DNA of 64,000 nt from AP-15 sp963736715 (lineage in GTDB: Bacteria; Pseudomonadota; Alphaproteobacteria; ATCC43930; CGMCC-115725). The stretch is taken from NCBI GenBank assembly GCA_963736715.1, contig CAVTQA010000010.1:484543-548542 (forward strand). Reading direction: 5' to 3'. The position numbers and the translations under genes were made by a program. Below the pieces are notes generated by a model that was not told the origin of the DNA, did not search any database, and was given only the letters and a program-made list of their open reading frames with translations. Shown in pieces: positions 35,750 to 45,058 of the stretch (its first letter is position 1; the number at the start of each line of letters is the position of its first letter).

Positions 35750-36403
35750 ATGTCATGCGACGCAACAGACGAAGCAATGATGGCGCGTTGCATCGAACTG
35801 TCGCGGATCGCGGTGAGCAAGGGCGAATATCCTTTTGGCACGGTGATCGCGCTGGACGGGCAAGTCGTGGCGGAAGCCATCAACAGCTGCATACGAGACG
35901 GCGACGTGACCCGTCACGCGGAGATCATCGCCCTTTCGCATGCGCAGAGGACGGTCGGTCGGGAGCGGCTCCGCCGCTACACGCTTTACAGCAATATCGA
36001 GCCATGCGCGATGTGCGCCTATTGCATACGCGAGGCTTGGGTCAGCCGCGTGGTTTATGCCCTCGCCTCTCCGGTTATGGGCGGCCTCTCGAAGTGGAAT
36101 GTTCTGCGTGATGACGGCCTGTCGGATCGCATACCCGAGATTTTTGGCGCGGCGCCCGAGGTCGTCAGCGGGGTCCTGCTGCATGAGGCCCAACAAGCTT
36201 GGCGGGACTGGAGCCCCTTCGCATGGGAGATGATCAAGTTGCGCGGACTGCTGACCGCGCCGTGCGCACAGGACGGCCATATCCATGTGAGACCCGCCCA
36301 TAGCCGCTCGCTATGGCATTGCTTGCACATCCTGTTCATGCGAAGCGCCCGATCTCGGGGACGAATCGGGCATCCTCTAGAGGAAGAGCGTAACGTTTTG
36401 TAA
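35750..36403 (+). CDS. Cytidine/deoxycytidylate-deaminase-family nucleoside deaminase
   Basis: A zinc-dependent deaminase: EAMMARCIELSRIAVSKGEYPFGTVIALDG, the zinc/glutamate motif TRHAEIIAL (HAE) and EPCAMCAYCI (PCxxC) are intact, as in tRNA-adenosine (TadA) or guanine deaminases. The core ends near residue 160; a basic tail of about 55 residues, partly low in hydrophobicity (HIHVRPAHSRSLWHCLHILFMRSARSRGR), is unusual and could be a read-through after loss of the natural stop. Start uncertain: ATG 35750 begins the conserved region; ATG/ATC-rich frame is open to 35690. Confidence 0.82.
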   Translation: MSCDATDEAMMARCIELSRIAVSKGEYPFGTVIALDGQVVAEAINSCIRDGDVTRHAEIIALSHAQRTVGRERLRRYTLYSNIEPCAMCAYCIREAWVSRVVYALASPVMGGLSKWNVLRDDGLSDRIPEIFGAAPEVVSGVLLHEAQQAWRDWSPFAWEMIKLRGLLTAPCAQDGHIHVRPAHSRSLWHCLHILFMRSARSRGRIGHPLEEERNVL

Positions 36404-36434
36404 TGTAGCCGCCTCGCCCCGGAAGCATTCATTT

Positions 36435-37262
36435 ATGGATCGATTTGCTCGTGTGGACGATACTCTGGAGGTTACCGATGCTCGCGGGGCTGTGGTCGTC
36501 CTTGGCCGCCGAGGTACCCCGCACGGTCCCTTCCGCCGCTGCCTGCGTCGTCTGATTCACTTCTTCGCCTATCATCTAATTCTCGCGCGGCGGCGGAGCC
36601 GGGTTACGCGGGCCGGCGGCTTTTGTCTTGTCGTGCACCCTACAGTATTTCATCCGCGCTATTTCCTTAGCAGCGAATACTTTGCGGAATTCATCAGTCA
36701 CCTCGACCTGAGGGGCAAGCGCGTGGTCGATGTCGGAACCGGATCAGGGATCCTCGCGCTTGCGGCGGCACGCGCCGGCTCCGAAAACGTGATAGCCGCC
36801 GATATCAATCCGAACGCCGCGCTGACTGCCGCAGAAAACGCGCGCGCCAATGGTGTCGGTGATTGCGTGAGCGCACTGTGCTCCAACCTGCTATCGGCAC
36901 TTGCGCCGCGGCCGCTATTCGACGTGATTCTATCGAGTCCCCCTAAGCATGCGGGCAAGCCGCGTGATCTCGCTGATCGCGGCTGGCATGCCGGCCCACA
37001 GTATTGCGACATAGCAGCTTTATTCGACCAGTCTCGCGAGCGCCTAAAACCAGGAGGCCGGTTATATGTGATGGTTTCGTCGGATTCCGACCTCGATCTG
37101 TTCAGCGCGTTTATCACGAGAGCGGGTTTCCAGGCGCAGCTTGTCGCCGAGCGTTCGATATTTATCGAGTCTTTTCTTCTCTATTCACTGCAGGCCTTTA
37201 AAGGCAACGCGGGAGCCGTCGAACCGGCGCGAACGCAGCGATCAACCGAACGGGCCGAATAG
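36435..37262 (+). CDS. Class I SAM-dependent methyltransferase (HemK/RlmG-like)
   Basis: A 275-residue protein. A basic N-terminal third (RRCLRRLIHFFAYHLILARRRSR) precedes VHPTVFHPRYFLSSEYFAEF, the SAM motif VVDVGTGSGILALAAA, the acidic motif VIAADINPNA, and motif IV as ILSSPPKHAG (resembling the NPPY/SPPK of N-methyltransferases that modify glutamine or guanine). Substrate unknown. The gene converges on gspO and overlaps it by about 20 bases. Confidence 0.82.
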   Translation: MDRFARVDDTLEVTDARGAVVVLGRRGTPHGPFRRCLRRLIHFFAYHLILARRRSRVTRAGGFCLVVHPTVFHPRYFLSSEYFAEFISHLDLRGKRVVDVGTGSGILALAAARAGSENVIAADINPNAALTAAENARANGVGDCVSALCSNLLSALAPRPLFDVILSSPPKHAGKPRDLADRGWHAGPQYCDIAALFDQSRERLKPGGRLYVMVSSDSDLDLFSAFITRAGFQAQLVAERSIFIESFLLYSLQAFKGNAGAVEPARTQRSTERAE

Positions 37263-38004
37263 CCACAAGACCCAGGTGGCGAGCGCCAGGAACGGGCCGA
37301 AAGGCAACGCCGAATGGATGCCGAGTCGGATGCCGGCGAGGCGCAGAAACCCGGCCGCGGCGAGCGCCGACAATGCCGCGAGCAGGATCACCTGCGGCAA
37401 GGCGGCGGCGCCGAGCCACGCGCCGGATGCGGCCAGCAGCTTGGCGTCGCCCCCGCCCAGCCCCTCGCGGCCGCGCAATGCTCGGTACAGCGCCGCGATT
37501 GCCACCAAACTCAGATAGCCGAGCGCCGCGCCCAGAGCGCGGTCCGTAAGCTGATCGGGATTGAACAGGAAGGCGGCGGCAAGGCCGGCGATGATCAGCG
37601 GCAAAGTCAGAGCGTCGGGCAATAGCCAGCAGCGCAGGTCGATCCACCCGAGAACGAGAAGCCACCAGCCGAGGAGACAATCGAGCCAGGCGCCCTGCCC
37701 GCGATCGATCAGCACAGCGGCAAGGGCAACGGCCAACGCAGCCAGCTCCACCCCCGGGTAGAACCAGCCGACGGCGTTGCCGGCAATAACGGCATCGTCC
37801 ACCGGCGGCGAGCCAGCTGAGGATCGGCACGAGGTCGCGCGCGCGCAGCGTGGCGCCGCAAATGTCGCAACGCGACCGCCCCCGAGCGATCGGCGAGCCG
37901 TCCGGCAGACGCCGAATGAGCAAACCGAGAAAGCTGCCAATGAAGGGCGCAACCAGCACGAGGCTCCATTCCGTCGTGCCGGCTTCGGTCAGTCGGTCGA
38001 GCAA
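37242..38004 (-). pseudogene. gspO: Prepilin peptidase of the type II secretion locus, one frameshift
   Basis: The N-terminal frame gives SLVLVAPFIGSFLGLLIRRLPDG and the cytoplasmic zinc loop CDICGATL...GGRCRYC (four Cys). A one-base shift at about 37783 separates it from the second frame (GNAVGWFYPGVELAALAV..., then LGWIDLRCWLLPDALTLPL and GGGDAKLLAASGAWLG). The latter two contain the paired catalytic Asp residues of this aspartyl protease (WIDLRCWLLPD and GGGDAK). The enzyme cleaves and N-methylates the pseudopilins encoded by gspH, I, J, K and G next door. The start is not clear; TTG 38004 and an internal GTG are options. Divergent from gspE with about 90 bases between. Confidence 0.8.
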
Positions 38005-38094
38005 CTCCGTCCCGTACGCTTGCACTCGCCCGCAACCCTTCCTTGAGCTATTCTCTCGACGCGCAGTAGCGCCCGCTCGTGATATAACGCCGTC

Positions 38095-39834
38095 ATGACT
38101 TTCGAGCCTATCGCTTCTCCCGGCAATCAGGACGCCGGAGAATTGGTCGCCAAGCTCGGCGGGTGCCTTGTCGATAGCGGAGCAATCGACCGGCGCACCC
38201 TGGACCGCGCACGCCGCGTCGCAGCCGAGACGGGGGCCCGGCTCGACCAGGTGCTGACCCAACTTGGCCTCGTCAGCGACCGCGGGCTCGCCGAAGCCTT
38301 CGCGCAGCTCATTGCGGCCCCGCTGGTCGGGGCTGCCGATTATCCCGACGCGCCGCTGTTTCACGATCGGCTAAAACCGAAATTCCTGCGCCGGGTTCGC
38401 GCATTGCCGATCGCGGCGAACGATGATCGGGCGACCCTTGCGATGGCCGATCCGCTCGACGTCTTCACCCGTAACGCCGTCGCGGCGGCGCTTGGCCGAT
38501 CGGTCGCGATTGCGGTCGCCGTGCCGATCGAGCTCGAAGCCGCGCTCGATCGGCTCTATGCCGAACTCGGCGAGGGCGGCGATGCCGAGGAGATGCTCGA
38601 CGACATGGTCGCCGACACCGAGCCGGCGGAAGAGGATGCAGAGCGGCTCAAGGACCTCGCCAGCGAGGCGCCGGTCATACGGCTCGTCAATCAGCTGATC
38701 GCGCGGGCCGTCGAGACGCACGCCTCGGACGTTCATCTCGAGCCGTTTCCGGACCGCTTACGGATACGCTATCGCTACGACGGCGTGCTGCACGAAGTCG
38801 AGCCGCCGCCATCGCGGCTGCAAGCCGCGGTCATCTCGCGCATCAAGATCATGGCGCGGCTCGACATTGCCGAGCGCCGGCTGCCGCAGGACGGCCGCAT
38901 CAAGCTGACGGTGCGCGGCCACGAGATCGACTTTCGGGTTTCGTCGATCCCATCGCTGCACGGCGAGAAGGTCGTCTTGCGGATCCTCGACCGCACCGCC
39001 GTCGAGTTCGACTACGCAAAGCTCGGCTTGCCCGCAGACATTCGGCAAGGGATCGAACGCGCGCTCGATCTGCCGAACGGCATGGTGCTGGTAACGGGGC
39101 CGACGGGCAGCGGCAAGACGACGACGCTCTATACCGGCCTCATGAAGCTGAACACGGTGGCGCGCAACGTCGTAACCGTCGAAGACCCGATCGAATATCA
39201 GCTGACCGGCATCAATCAAATCCAAGTCAAGCCGCAGATCGGGCTCAATTTCGCCAGCCTGTTGCGCTCGATCCTGCGGCAGGACCCCGACGTCATCATG
39301 ATAGGCGAGATCCGCGATCTGGAAACCGTGCAGATCGCCGTACAGGCGGCGCTGACCGGCCATCTCGTGCTCTCGACCATCCATACGAATTCGGCGGCGG
39401 CGACCATGACGCGGCTGCGCGACATGGGGCTCGAGGATTACCTGATGACGGCGACGCTAAAGGCGGTCTTGGCGCAGCGGCTCGTCCGCCGGCTGTGTCC
39501 AATGTGCAAGACGCCCGATCCGGCGCCGTCGGCTCTGATCGAACGGTTCGGTCTCGAACGCCTCGCTGCGACCGAAGCGATCACCCTGTTTCACCCAAGA
39601 GGCTGCCCCGCCTGCCGCGGCACCGGCTATAGCGGCCGGCGGGCCATCGCCGAGCTCCTGGTGCCGAACAGGGCGATCGACCGTTTAATCTTCGAGGGCG
39701 CCGACGACGCCGCTATCGAGCGCGTCGCGGTCGAACAAGGCATGCGCCCGATCTTCGACAACGGCCTGATCGCGGTGATCGAGGGCGACACCACGATCGA
39801 GGAGGTCGTGCGCTGCATCCGGAGTGAGGCGTAA
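38095..39834 (+). CDS. gspE: Type II secretion ATPase
   Basis: A 579-residue hexameric traffic ATPase. N-terminal GspE/PilB domain (about 10-160), then the ATPase domain with APVIRLVNQLIARAVETHASDVHLEP, Walker A GPTGSGKTT (335-343), the Asp box VVTVEDPIEYQL, Walker B VIMIGEIRD, the His box STIHTNSA, and the tetracysteine zinc site (CPMC near 470, CPAC near 512). It energises pseudopilus assembly at the inner membrane. First gene of the plus-strand operon. Confidence 0.95.
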   Translation: MTFEPIASPGNQDAGELVAKLGGCLVDSGAIDRRTLDRARRVAAETGARLDQVLTQLGLVSDRGLAEAFAQLIAAPLVGAADYPDAPLFHDRLKPKFLRRVRALPIAANDDRATLAMADPLDVFTRNAVAAALGRSVAIAVAVPIELEAALDRLYAELGEGGDAEEMLDDMVADTEPAEEDAERLKDLASEAPVIRLVNQLIARAVETHASDVHLEPFPDRLRIRYRYDGVLHEVEPPPSRLQAAVISRIKIMARLDIAERRLPQDGRIKLTVRGHEIDFRVSSIPSLHGEKVVLRILDRTAVEFDYAKLGLPADIRQGIERALDLPNGMVLVTGPTGSGKTTTLYTGLMKLNTVARNVVTVEDPIEYQLTGINQIQVKPQIGLNFASLLRSILRQDPDVIMIGEIRDLETVQIAVQAALTGHLVLSTIHTNSAAATMTRLRDMGLEDYLMTATLKAVLAQRLVRRLCPMCKTPDPAPSALIERFGLERLAATEAITLFHPRGCPACRGTGYSGRRAIAELLVPNRAIDRLIFEGADDAAIERVAVEQGMRPIFDNGLIAVIEGDTTIEEVVRCIRSEA

Positions 39835-39835
39835 C

Positions 39836-41059
39836 ATGCCGTCCTTCCGCTGGTCGGCGGTAAATCCCGGCGGTGATGTCGCCCGCGGCGTCATGGAGGC
39901 GCCTGACCGTGCGGCCGTCGTCGAGCGGCTGCAGCGGCAGGGGCAGATCGTGCTGCGCGCCGACTTGACGTCGGGGCGGGGGGGCTGGGCCGACTTCTTG
40001 CAGGTCGAGCTCGGCCGCGGTCGCGGCCTCGACAAGGCCGCGCTTGGCGAGCTCACCCGCGAGCTGTCGATCATGCTAGGGGCGGGGCAGGATCTCGATC
40101 GCGCGCTGCGTTTCGTCGTGGAAAACACCCGCAATGCCCGGGCCCGGACAATTCTCGGCAATGTGCGTGACAAGGTGCGTTCCGGCAGCTCACTCGCCGC
40201 GGCGCTCGCTGCCGAACCGCGCAGCTTCTCCAAACTCTATGTCGGCCTGGTGCGAGCTGGAGAGGCGGGCGGCACCCTGTCCGCGACGCTCGACCGCCTG
40301 GCGACCCTCCTCGAGCGCGAGCGCAGCCTCAGCGCCAACCTGCGTTCGGCGCTGATCTATCCGGCTCTGCTGATCGTCGCAGCGATCGGGTCGATCGTGC
40401 TGCTGCTCGATTACGTGCTGCCGCAGTTCACGCCGATTTTCGAGCAGGCCGGTGCCGAGCTGCCTGCTGCGACGCGCATGCTGATGACCCTCGGGACGGT
40501 GGTCGGTGCCCTAGCCCCGTGGCTGTTCGTGGCGCTTTTAGCCGGCGGGCTGATCGCCCGGCAGCTGTTGACGCGGCCCGTCTACCGCCTGAAGTTCGAT
40601 CGCGTGCTGCTGCATCTGCCGGTGGCCGGCGGATTGTTGCGCGAGACCCTTGCAGCCCGGCTCACCCGCACGCTCGGCAGCCTGTTGCAGAACGGCGTAC
40701 CGCTGATCTCTGCCCTCGGTATCGCCAAGGATGCGCTTGGCAATCTCGCAGCTGCCGCTGCGGTCGAAGCGGCCGCGCTTGGTGCAAAGGGCGGCGGCGG
40801 CCTTGCCCGGCCGCTAGCCGCCGCCGGCGTGTTCCCGGCTCGGACCATCCACCTGCTGCAGCTCGGTGAGGAAGCCGCTCAGCTCTCCTCGATGGCGCTC
40901 AAGGCCGCCGATATCCACGACGAGCAAGCGCGCTTGATGATGCAGCGGCTCGTCGCGCTCGCAGTGCCGATGATCACGATTGCGATGGGTCTCGCCGTCG
41001 CCGGGATTGTCAGTGCTCTGCTGACAGCAATGCTGAGCCTCAATGATTTGGCGGTGTAG
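39836..41059 (+). CDS. gspF: Type II secretion inner-membrane platform protein
   Basis: A 407-residue GspF/PilC protein with two T2SSF domains (about 65-190 and 270-395). Features are ELSIMLGAGQDLDRALRFV, AAEPRSFSKLYVGLVRAGEAGGTL and the mirrored LTRTLGSLLQNGVPLISAL ... LLQLGEEAAQLSSM. It has three hydrophobic segments, including LLIVAAIGSIVLLLDYVLP and the C-terminal MITIAMGLAVAGIVSALL. It connects GspE to the pseudopilus. ATG 39836 lies 1 base after the gspE stop. Confidence 0.93.
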   Translation: MPSFRWSAVNPGGDVARGVMEAPDRAAVVERLQRQGQIVLRADLTSGRGGWADFLQVELGRGRGLDKAALGELTRELSIMLGAGQDLDRALRFVVENTRNARARTILGNVRDKVRSGSSLAAALAAEPRSFSKLYVGLVRAGEAGGTLSATLDRLATLLERERSLSANLRSALIYPALLIVAAIGSIVLLLDYVLPQFTPIFEQAGAELPAATRMLMTLGTVVGALAPWLFVALLAGGLIARQLLTRPVYRLKFDRVLLHLPVAGGLLRETLAARLTRTLGSLLQNGVPLISALGIAKDALGNLAAAAAVEAAALGAKGGGGLARPLAAAGVFPARTIHLLQLGEEAAQLSSMALKAADIHDEQARLMMQRLVALAVPMITIAMGLAVAGIVSALLTAMLSLNDLAV

Positions 41060-41519
41060 AACCTCCCGGCCCGATCTGGAGCGTTGTAGCGGCTTTACTC
41101 TGATCGAGGTCATCGTCACCCTTGCTATTCTCGGTTTCGCGCTGGTTCTCGTTGCCGGTTACAAACCTCCATGGAGCAGCGGGCTCGGGCTCAAGGGCAC
41201 GGCCTCCGAGCTGGCCTCGGGATTACGCCTGGCGCGGTCGGAGGCGATAACGAGTAATCGGCCGGTGGCCTTCGATCTCGATGTAACCCATCACCTCTAC
41301 CGCGTCGGCAAGGGCGCGGAACGCCGCCTGCCAGCCGACCTCTCGATCGAGCTTATGACCATCGCCGGCGAAGGCCGTGGGGCCAGTATCGGCGACATCC
41401 GCTTCAACCCTGACGGCAGCTCAACTGGGGGTAGGATCGTTCTCGCCGAGGGCCAGCGCCGCACGGCGGTCGGTGTCGATTGGCTGACCGGGAGGGTGAG
41501 CGTCGCCGATGTGCGCTGA
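41043..41519 (+). CDS. gspH: Type II secretion minor pseudopilin
   Basis: A 158-residue pseudopilin: prepilin site CSG|FTLIEVIVTLAILGFALVLV with Glu at +5, then the GspH domain (ELASGLRLARSEAITSNRPVAF, DIRFNPDGSSTGGRI). Overlaps gspF by 17 bases and gspI by 11. It forms part of the pseudopilus tip with I, J and K. Confidence 0.9.
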   Translation: MIWRCRTSRPDLERCSGFTLIEVIVTLAILGFALVLVAGYKPPWSSGLGLKGTASELASGLRLARSEAITSNRPVAFDLDVTHHLYRVGKGAERRLPADLSIELMTIAGEGRGASIGDIRFNPDGSSTGGRIVLAEGQRRTAVGVDWLTGRVSVADVR

Positions 41520-41931
41520 TCGCGCGATCCGGGAAGGCGGCTTCACCCTGCTCGAGGTGGTCGTCGCTTTGGCAATTGCCGGGTTGGCCTTGGTGGGGCT
41601 GTTCCGCGCGGGAAGCGGCGGGCTCTTTGCTGTAGACACCGCGGCGCGGGCCGAGGAGGCCGTTCAGCGCGCCCAGTCGCACCTCGCGGCGGTCGGGCGC
41701 GACGCCGCATTGGTCGAGGGCGAATTCACCGGAGATGACGGCGGCGGCTATCGCTGGGCGCTTCGCGTCTCGCCGCTGACCGCGCGGCAGTCCTTGGCGC
41801 AAGACGGCGTATCCTCGGCAACCAGCACCTTGTTCAATGTCGAAGTTGCAATTTCGTGGCCCGGACATCAGGGCGACCGGTCGGTGGTGCTGAGAACATT
41901 GCGCCTCGGCACTGCAGGGACGAGCCGGTGA
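41509..41931 (+). CDS. gspI: Type II secretion minor pseudopilin
   Basis: A 140-residue pseudopilin with REGG|FTLLEVVVALAIAGLALVGL and a short globular domain (RAEEAVQRAQSHLAAVGRD, GYRWALRVSPL). Order between gspH and gspJ and size fit GspI. Overlaps both neighbours. Confidence 0.88.
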   Translation: MCADRAIREGGFTLLEVVVALAIAGLALVGLFRAGSGGLFAVDTAARAEEAVQRAQSHLAAVGRDAALVEGEFTGDDGGGYRWALRVSPLTARQSLAQDGVSSATSTLFNVEVAISWPGHQGDRSVVLRTLRLGTAGTSR

Positions 41932-42548
41932 GCCCGCCGGCAAACGGCCGCTCCTTCGCCCGGCAGGGCGGGTTCACTCTGCTTGAAATCCTCGTTGTCG
42001 TGACGGTGCTCGGCTTCCTGATAATCGGCTTGACGCAAGGCGTGCGCACCGGGCTCACACTATGGGAGGCGCAATCTCGGCGGGTGGGCGAAACCTCCGA
42101 GCTCGATGCGGCGGCGCGCATTCTGCGCTCCTTGCTGAGCGGGATCGCGCCCCCACCGTCTCTCGCCGTCGGCGCCACGGGTAGCGTGGAGCTAAAGGGC
42201 AGCCCCTCAAGCCTGGCCTTCGTCGGCGATCTGCCCACCGGGCTCGGAACCACCCAGCGCGCCGACCTCACGCTTGAGTTGAGCCGAAGCCGGCTCATCT
42301 TGCGTTGGACGCCGCATCGCCACGAGGTGTCCACCGCCGCGGCCACGCCACCCACCGAAACCGAATTAGTCGGCAATGTCGAGCACCTTGATCTCGCTTA
42401 CTGGGGTACATCTTCTTCCGGGCAGGAAACGGGGTGGCAATCACAGTGGGACGGCCCGGCGATTCCGGAACTGATCCGTGTCCGGCTCGTATTCGGCAAG
42501 AACGACCGACGCCGTTTTCCGGATTTGATTGCTGCTCCTCAGTCGTGA
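41928..42548 (+). CDS. gspJ: Type II secretion minor pseudopilin
   Basis: A 206-residue pseudopilin with RQGG|FTLLEILVVVTVLGFLIIGL and a larger C-terminal domain. GTG 41928 overlaps the gspI stop (GTGA), a typical coupled start. The sequence LDAAARILRSLLSGI and LRWTPHRHEV fits GspJ. The next gene starts 235 bases on; that gap (42549-42783) contains a GCTGCCGCC/GGCGGCAGT hairpin near 42718-42753 but no gene that I can support. Confidence 0.85.
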   Translation: MSPPANGRSFARQGGFTLLEILVVVTVLGFLIIGLTQGVRTGLTLWEAQSRRVGETSELDAAARILRSLLSGIAPPPSLAVGATGSVELKGSPSSLAFVGDLPTGLGTTQRADLTLELSRSRLILRWTPHRHEVSTAAATPPTETELVGNVEHLDLAYWGTSSSGQETGWQSQWDGPAIPELIRVRLVFGKNDRRRFPDLIAAPQS

Positions 42549-42783
42549 GATCTGCCATCGATTCGCGTTATGGCATTTAGCGCGCGCCTTCGTTACCGCG
42601 CCTCGCCTCTTATGTGCCGCGGCACAACCAGCACTCTGCGGCGAACTTGCCTTGATCGAGCCATATTAGGCAAACTTTCTGTGCGGCAAGCTGAGGGTGG
42701 AGAGCCTTTCTGTACCGCTGCCGCCTTCAGGGGCGACAGCGGCGGCAGTGCGGGCTGGATTTAGATCGGCTTCGTCTCGGATC

Positions 42784-43821
42784 ATGTTACGCGAGTTCTT
42801 TTCCTGGTGGTGCGCACAGCTTGCGGACTTGCTACCGCAGGAATTGCGCCGGTCTGCGCTGGGCGCCGGCGATGCGCTGGTGATCACTCCGATCGGTCCC
42901 CTGGGGCGGGGCGTCGAAGCCGTTGCCGTCGATCAGCGCCATAACGGCAAGGAGAGCCCGCTCGGCCATTTTGCTCTCGGAGCGATCGGTATGGCCGACC
43001 TGCCTCGTACGGCGGGCACGGCCACGGTACTTCGCCTCGGTGAGGCCGACGTGCTGGGAAAGACCGTCAGCCTGCCGCTTGCTGCCGAACAGGAGCTCGA
43101 GCAAGCGCTCGCTTTCGAAATGGACCGCGAGACCCCGTTCACGGCGGAGGAACTCTACTGGAACCATCGAGTCGTCGGAGCCGACCGGCAAAACGGGCGT
43201 TTATCGGTGCGCCTCTCGCTCGTCCCCAAAACGAACCTCGACCCGCTACTCACCGATCTCGCTGCAGTCGGAATTCGGCCGAGGTGGGTGGAGATAGCCG
43301 ACGGTGCGGACAAAGGGACCTACCTGCCGCTCAACGGGGACGGAACTCGCAAGAATCGCGCCTCGCATCGCCTGCTGTGGCCGGCCACCGCCTGCTGCGC
43401 GGCTCTCGCAGTGGCTGCCGTGGTAACGCCCTTCATACGCCAGGAGCTGACCTTGGCGTCTCTCAACGATCAAATCGCGGCAACTCGAGCCGCCGCCGCA
43501 GAGGCCGACACCCTGCGCCAGGATATCGATCGCCTGTCGGGCAGTGCCGGGTTTATCGAAAGCGAACGCGACAAGGCCGGACGCCCCCTAATCGTGCTGG
43601 CGGCCACGACCCGCGTTCTGCCGGACGATACCTACTTGACCGAGATGGAGCTGCGGCAACGTAAACTGACGCTAAGCGGCCGCTCTGCCGGAGCTGCCCG
43701 GTTGATCGGAGCGCTTGCCGCCGATCCGGAGTTCCGAAACCCCGGCTTTTCAGCTCCCGTCACCCGGCTCGAGGCCCTCCGGGCCGAGCTTTTCACGATT
43801 AACGCGGAGGTCCCGCCGTAG
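42784..43821 (+). CDS. gspL: Type II secretion protein GspL (PilM/PilN-type fusion)
   Basis: About 345 residues. A cytoplasmic actin-like half (SLPLAAEQELEQALAFEMDRETPFTAEELYW, then LVPKTNLDPLLTDLAAVGIRP) is followed by one transmembrane helix (ATACCAALAVAAVVTPFI). The periplasmic half has a coiled coil (LNDQIAATRAAAAEADTLRQDIDRL) and a ferredoxin-like PilN domain (TYLTEMELRQRKLTLSGRS). It anchors GspE to the membrane. ATG 42784 is chosen over ATG 42697, whose extra 29 residues look non-coding. Confidence 0.85.
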   Translation: MLREFFSWWCAQLADLLPQELRRSALGAGDALVITPIGPLGRGVEAVAVDQRHNGKESPLGHFALGAIGMADLPRTAGTATVLRLGEADVLGKTVSLPLAAEQELEQALAFEMDRETPFTAEELYWNHRVVGADRQNGRLSVRLSLVPKTNLDPLLTDLAAVGIRPRWVEIADGADKGTYLPLNGDGTRKNRASHRLLWPATACCAALAVAAVVTPFIRQELTLASLNDQIAATRAAAAEADTLRQDIDRLSGSAGFIESERDKAGRPLIVLAATTRVLPDDTYLTEMELRQRKLTLSGRSAGAARLIGALAADPEFRNPGFSAPVTRLEALRAELFTINAEVPP

Positions 43822-43823
43822 CC

Positions 43824-44414
43824 TTGTTTGCCGCCTTGCCAACCGGCCCGCGGGGCCGGATTTTAGCGCTGAGCTTGTTGTTCGTCGCGTTGGGAGGCGT
43901 CTATCTTTTGGTCGTCTCGCCTTTGTTCGGGCTCTACGCCGAGCGGGCTGCGGTGCTGGAGAACCGGCGCATGCTGGTGCCGCAACTCCGCGCTGCCGCT
44001 GATGAGCTGCCGGCTCTGCGCGCCCGGGTCGAGCAGCTGCGTGCGGCTGCCGGCACGCGCAAGATCACGTTGGAGGGCGCCAGCGATGCGATCGCTGCGG
44101 CTACTTTGCAAAGCCGGATAGAGGAACTCGCCTCCGCCAGCGGCGCAACGATCGGCAGCACCGAAAGCCTTCCGGCCGAAGCTCGCTCGGGCTACCGCCG
44201 CATCGGACTGCGCTATGTCCTCAGCGGGTCCTACGAGACGCTGGTCAAATTTCTCGCCAAGCTCCAATCTGCCACACCGCCGCTGGTGATCGACAATCTC
44301 CATATCCACGGGGTACTGAGGCGGCCAGGCACGCCGGCGGCTGCAGGGCTCGACGCCGGACTCGATGTCTACGCCTACCGTGATGGCGATAAATCGGTAG
44401 CGGCCAAGCCATGA
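43824..44414 (+). CDS. gspM: Type II secretion protein GspM
   Basis: A 196-residue bitopic protein: one N-terminal transmembrane helix (ILALSLLFVALGGVYLLVVSP), a coiled coil (ERAAVLENRRMLVPQLRAAADELPALRARVEQL) and a ferredoxin-like C-terminal domain (RIGLRYVLSGSYETLVKFLAKLQSATPPLVIDNLHI). It partners GspL. TTG start 3 bases after gspL. Confidence 0.82.
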   Translation: MFAALPTGPRGRILALSLLFVALGGVYLLVVSPLFGLYAERAAVLENRRMLVPQLRAAADELPALRARVEQLRAAAGTRKITLEGASDAIAAATLQSRIEELASASGATIGSTESLPAEARSGYRRIGLRYVLSGSYETLVKFLAKLQSATPPLVIDNLHIHGVLRRPGTPAAAGLDAGLDVYAYRDGDKSVAAKP

Positions 44415-45058
44415 TTGATCGCCTCGTGCTGCTGCTGCTGGTTGGGGGATGCGTGCTGTTCGGCGCGATCCTAATCATGGAGTTCGCTCCCGCCGGGGCA
44501 GAGGATCCGGTGGTCGCCAAGGCGGCGCAATCCGACGCGGCGCGCCCAATAACCCGGATGCAGAACCCGAGACCCGAGGAGCTGGTTGCCACGATCCTCG
44601 CCCGGCCGCTTTTCAGCAGCGCGCGGCGGCCTCCTCAAGACGCTCCCAGCGGCGCCGCGGCTGACGATCTCACCGATGCCAGGCTGACCGGGATCGTTAC
44701 GACGCCACGCCATCGCCTCGCAATCTTTGCGGTCAGCGGCGACAAACCGCTGAAGGTCGCGGAAGGCGACGCCGTAAGCGGCTGGCGGATCGAGAGCATC
44801 ACGCCCCGCGAAGTCTCGTTGAGCGGCCCGAGCGGAACCAAGACCTTGCAGCCAAAACTCGATCCAAATTTAGCCCCACCGGCTGGGCTACCGCCGGTCG
44901 GTCAACCTGGCGGGCGAGTGCCAACCCCGCCGGCTGCGGTCAGGCCGCGCATGCCTGCGCCGGGCATGCCCCCGGCCGCCGGGCAACCGCCTCCAGGTAT
45001 GCCTGGTGTTCCCGCCGGCTCGCTGCCGCAGGCAGCGCGGCTGCGCCAGCAGCGGTAA
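44411..45058 (+). CDS. Type II secretion GspN/GspC-like periplasmic protein
   Basis: A 215-residue bitopic protein: N-terminal helix LVLLLLVGGCVLFGAILIM, a short region with ARPLFSSARRPP, then a small beta domain (LTGIVTTPRHRLAIFAVSGDKPLKVAEGDAVSGWRIESITPREVSLSGPSG) resembling the HR domain of GspC, and a Pro/Gly-rich tail. No PDZ domain. In E. coli-type systems GspC links the inner platform to the secretin; this short version may do so here. ATGA overlap with gspM. Confidence 0.75.
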   Translation: MIDRLVLLLLVGGCVLFGAILIMEFAPAGAEDPVVAKAAQSDAARPITRMQNPRPEELVATILARPLFSSARRPPQDAPSGAAADDLTDARLTGIVTTPRHRLAIFAVSGDKPLKVAEGDAVSGWRIESITPREVSLSGPSGTKTLQPKLDPNLAPPAGLPPVGQPGGRVPTPPAAVRPRMPAPGMPPAAGQPPPGMPGVPAGSLPQAARLRQQR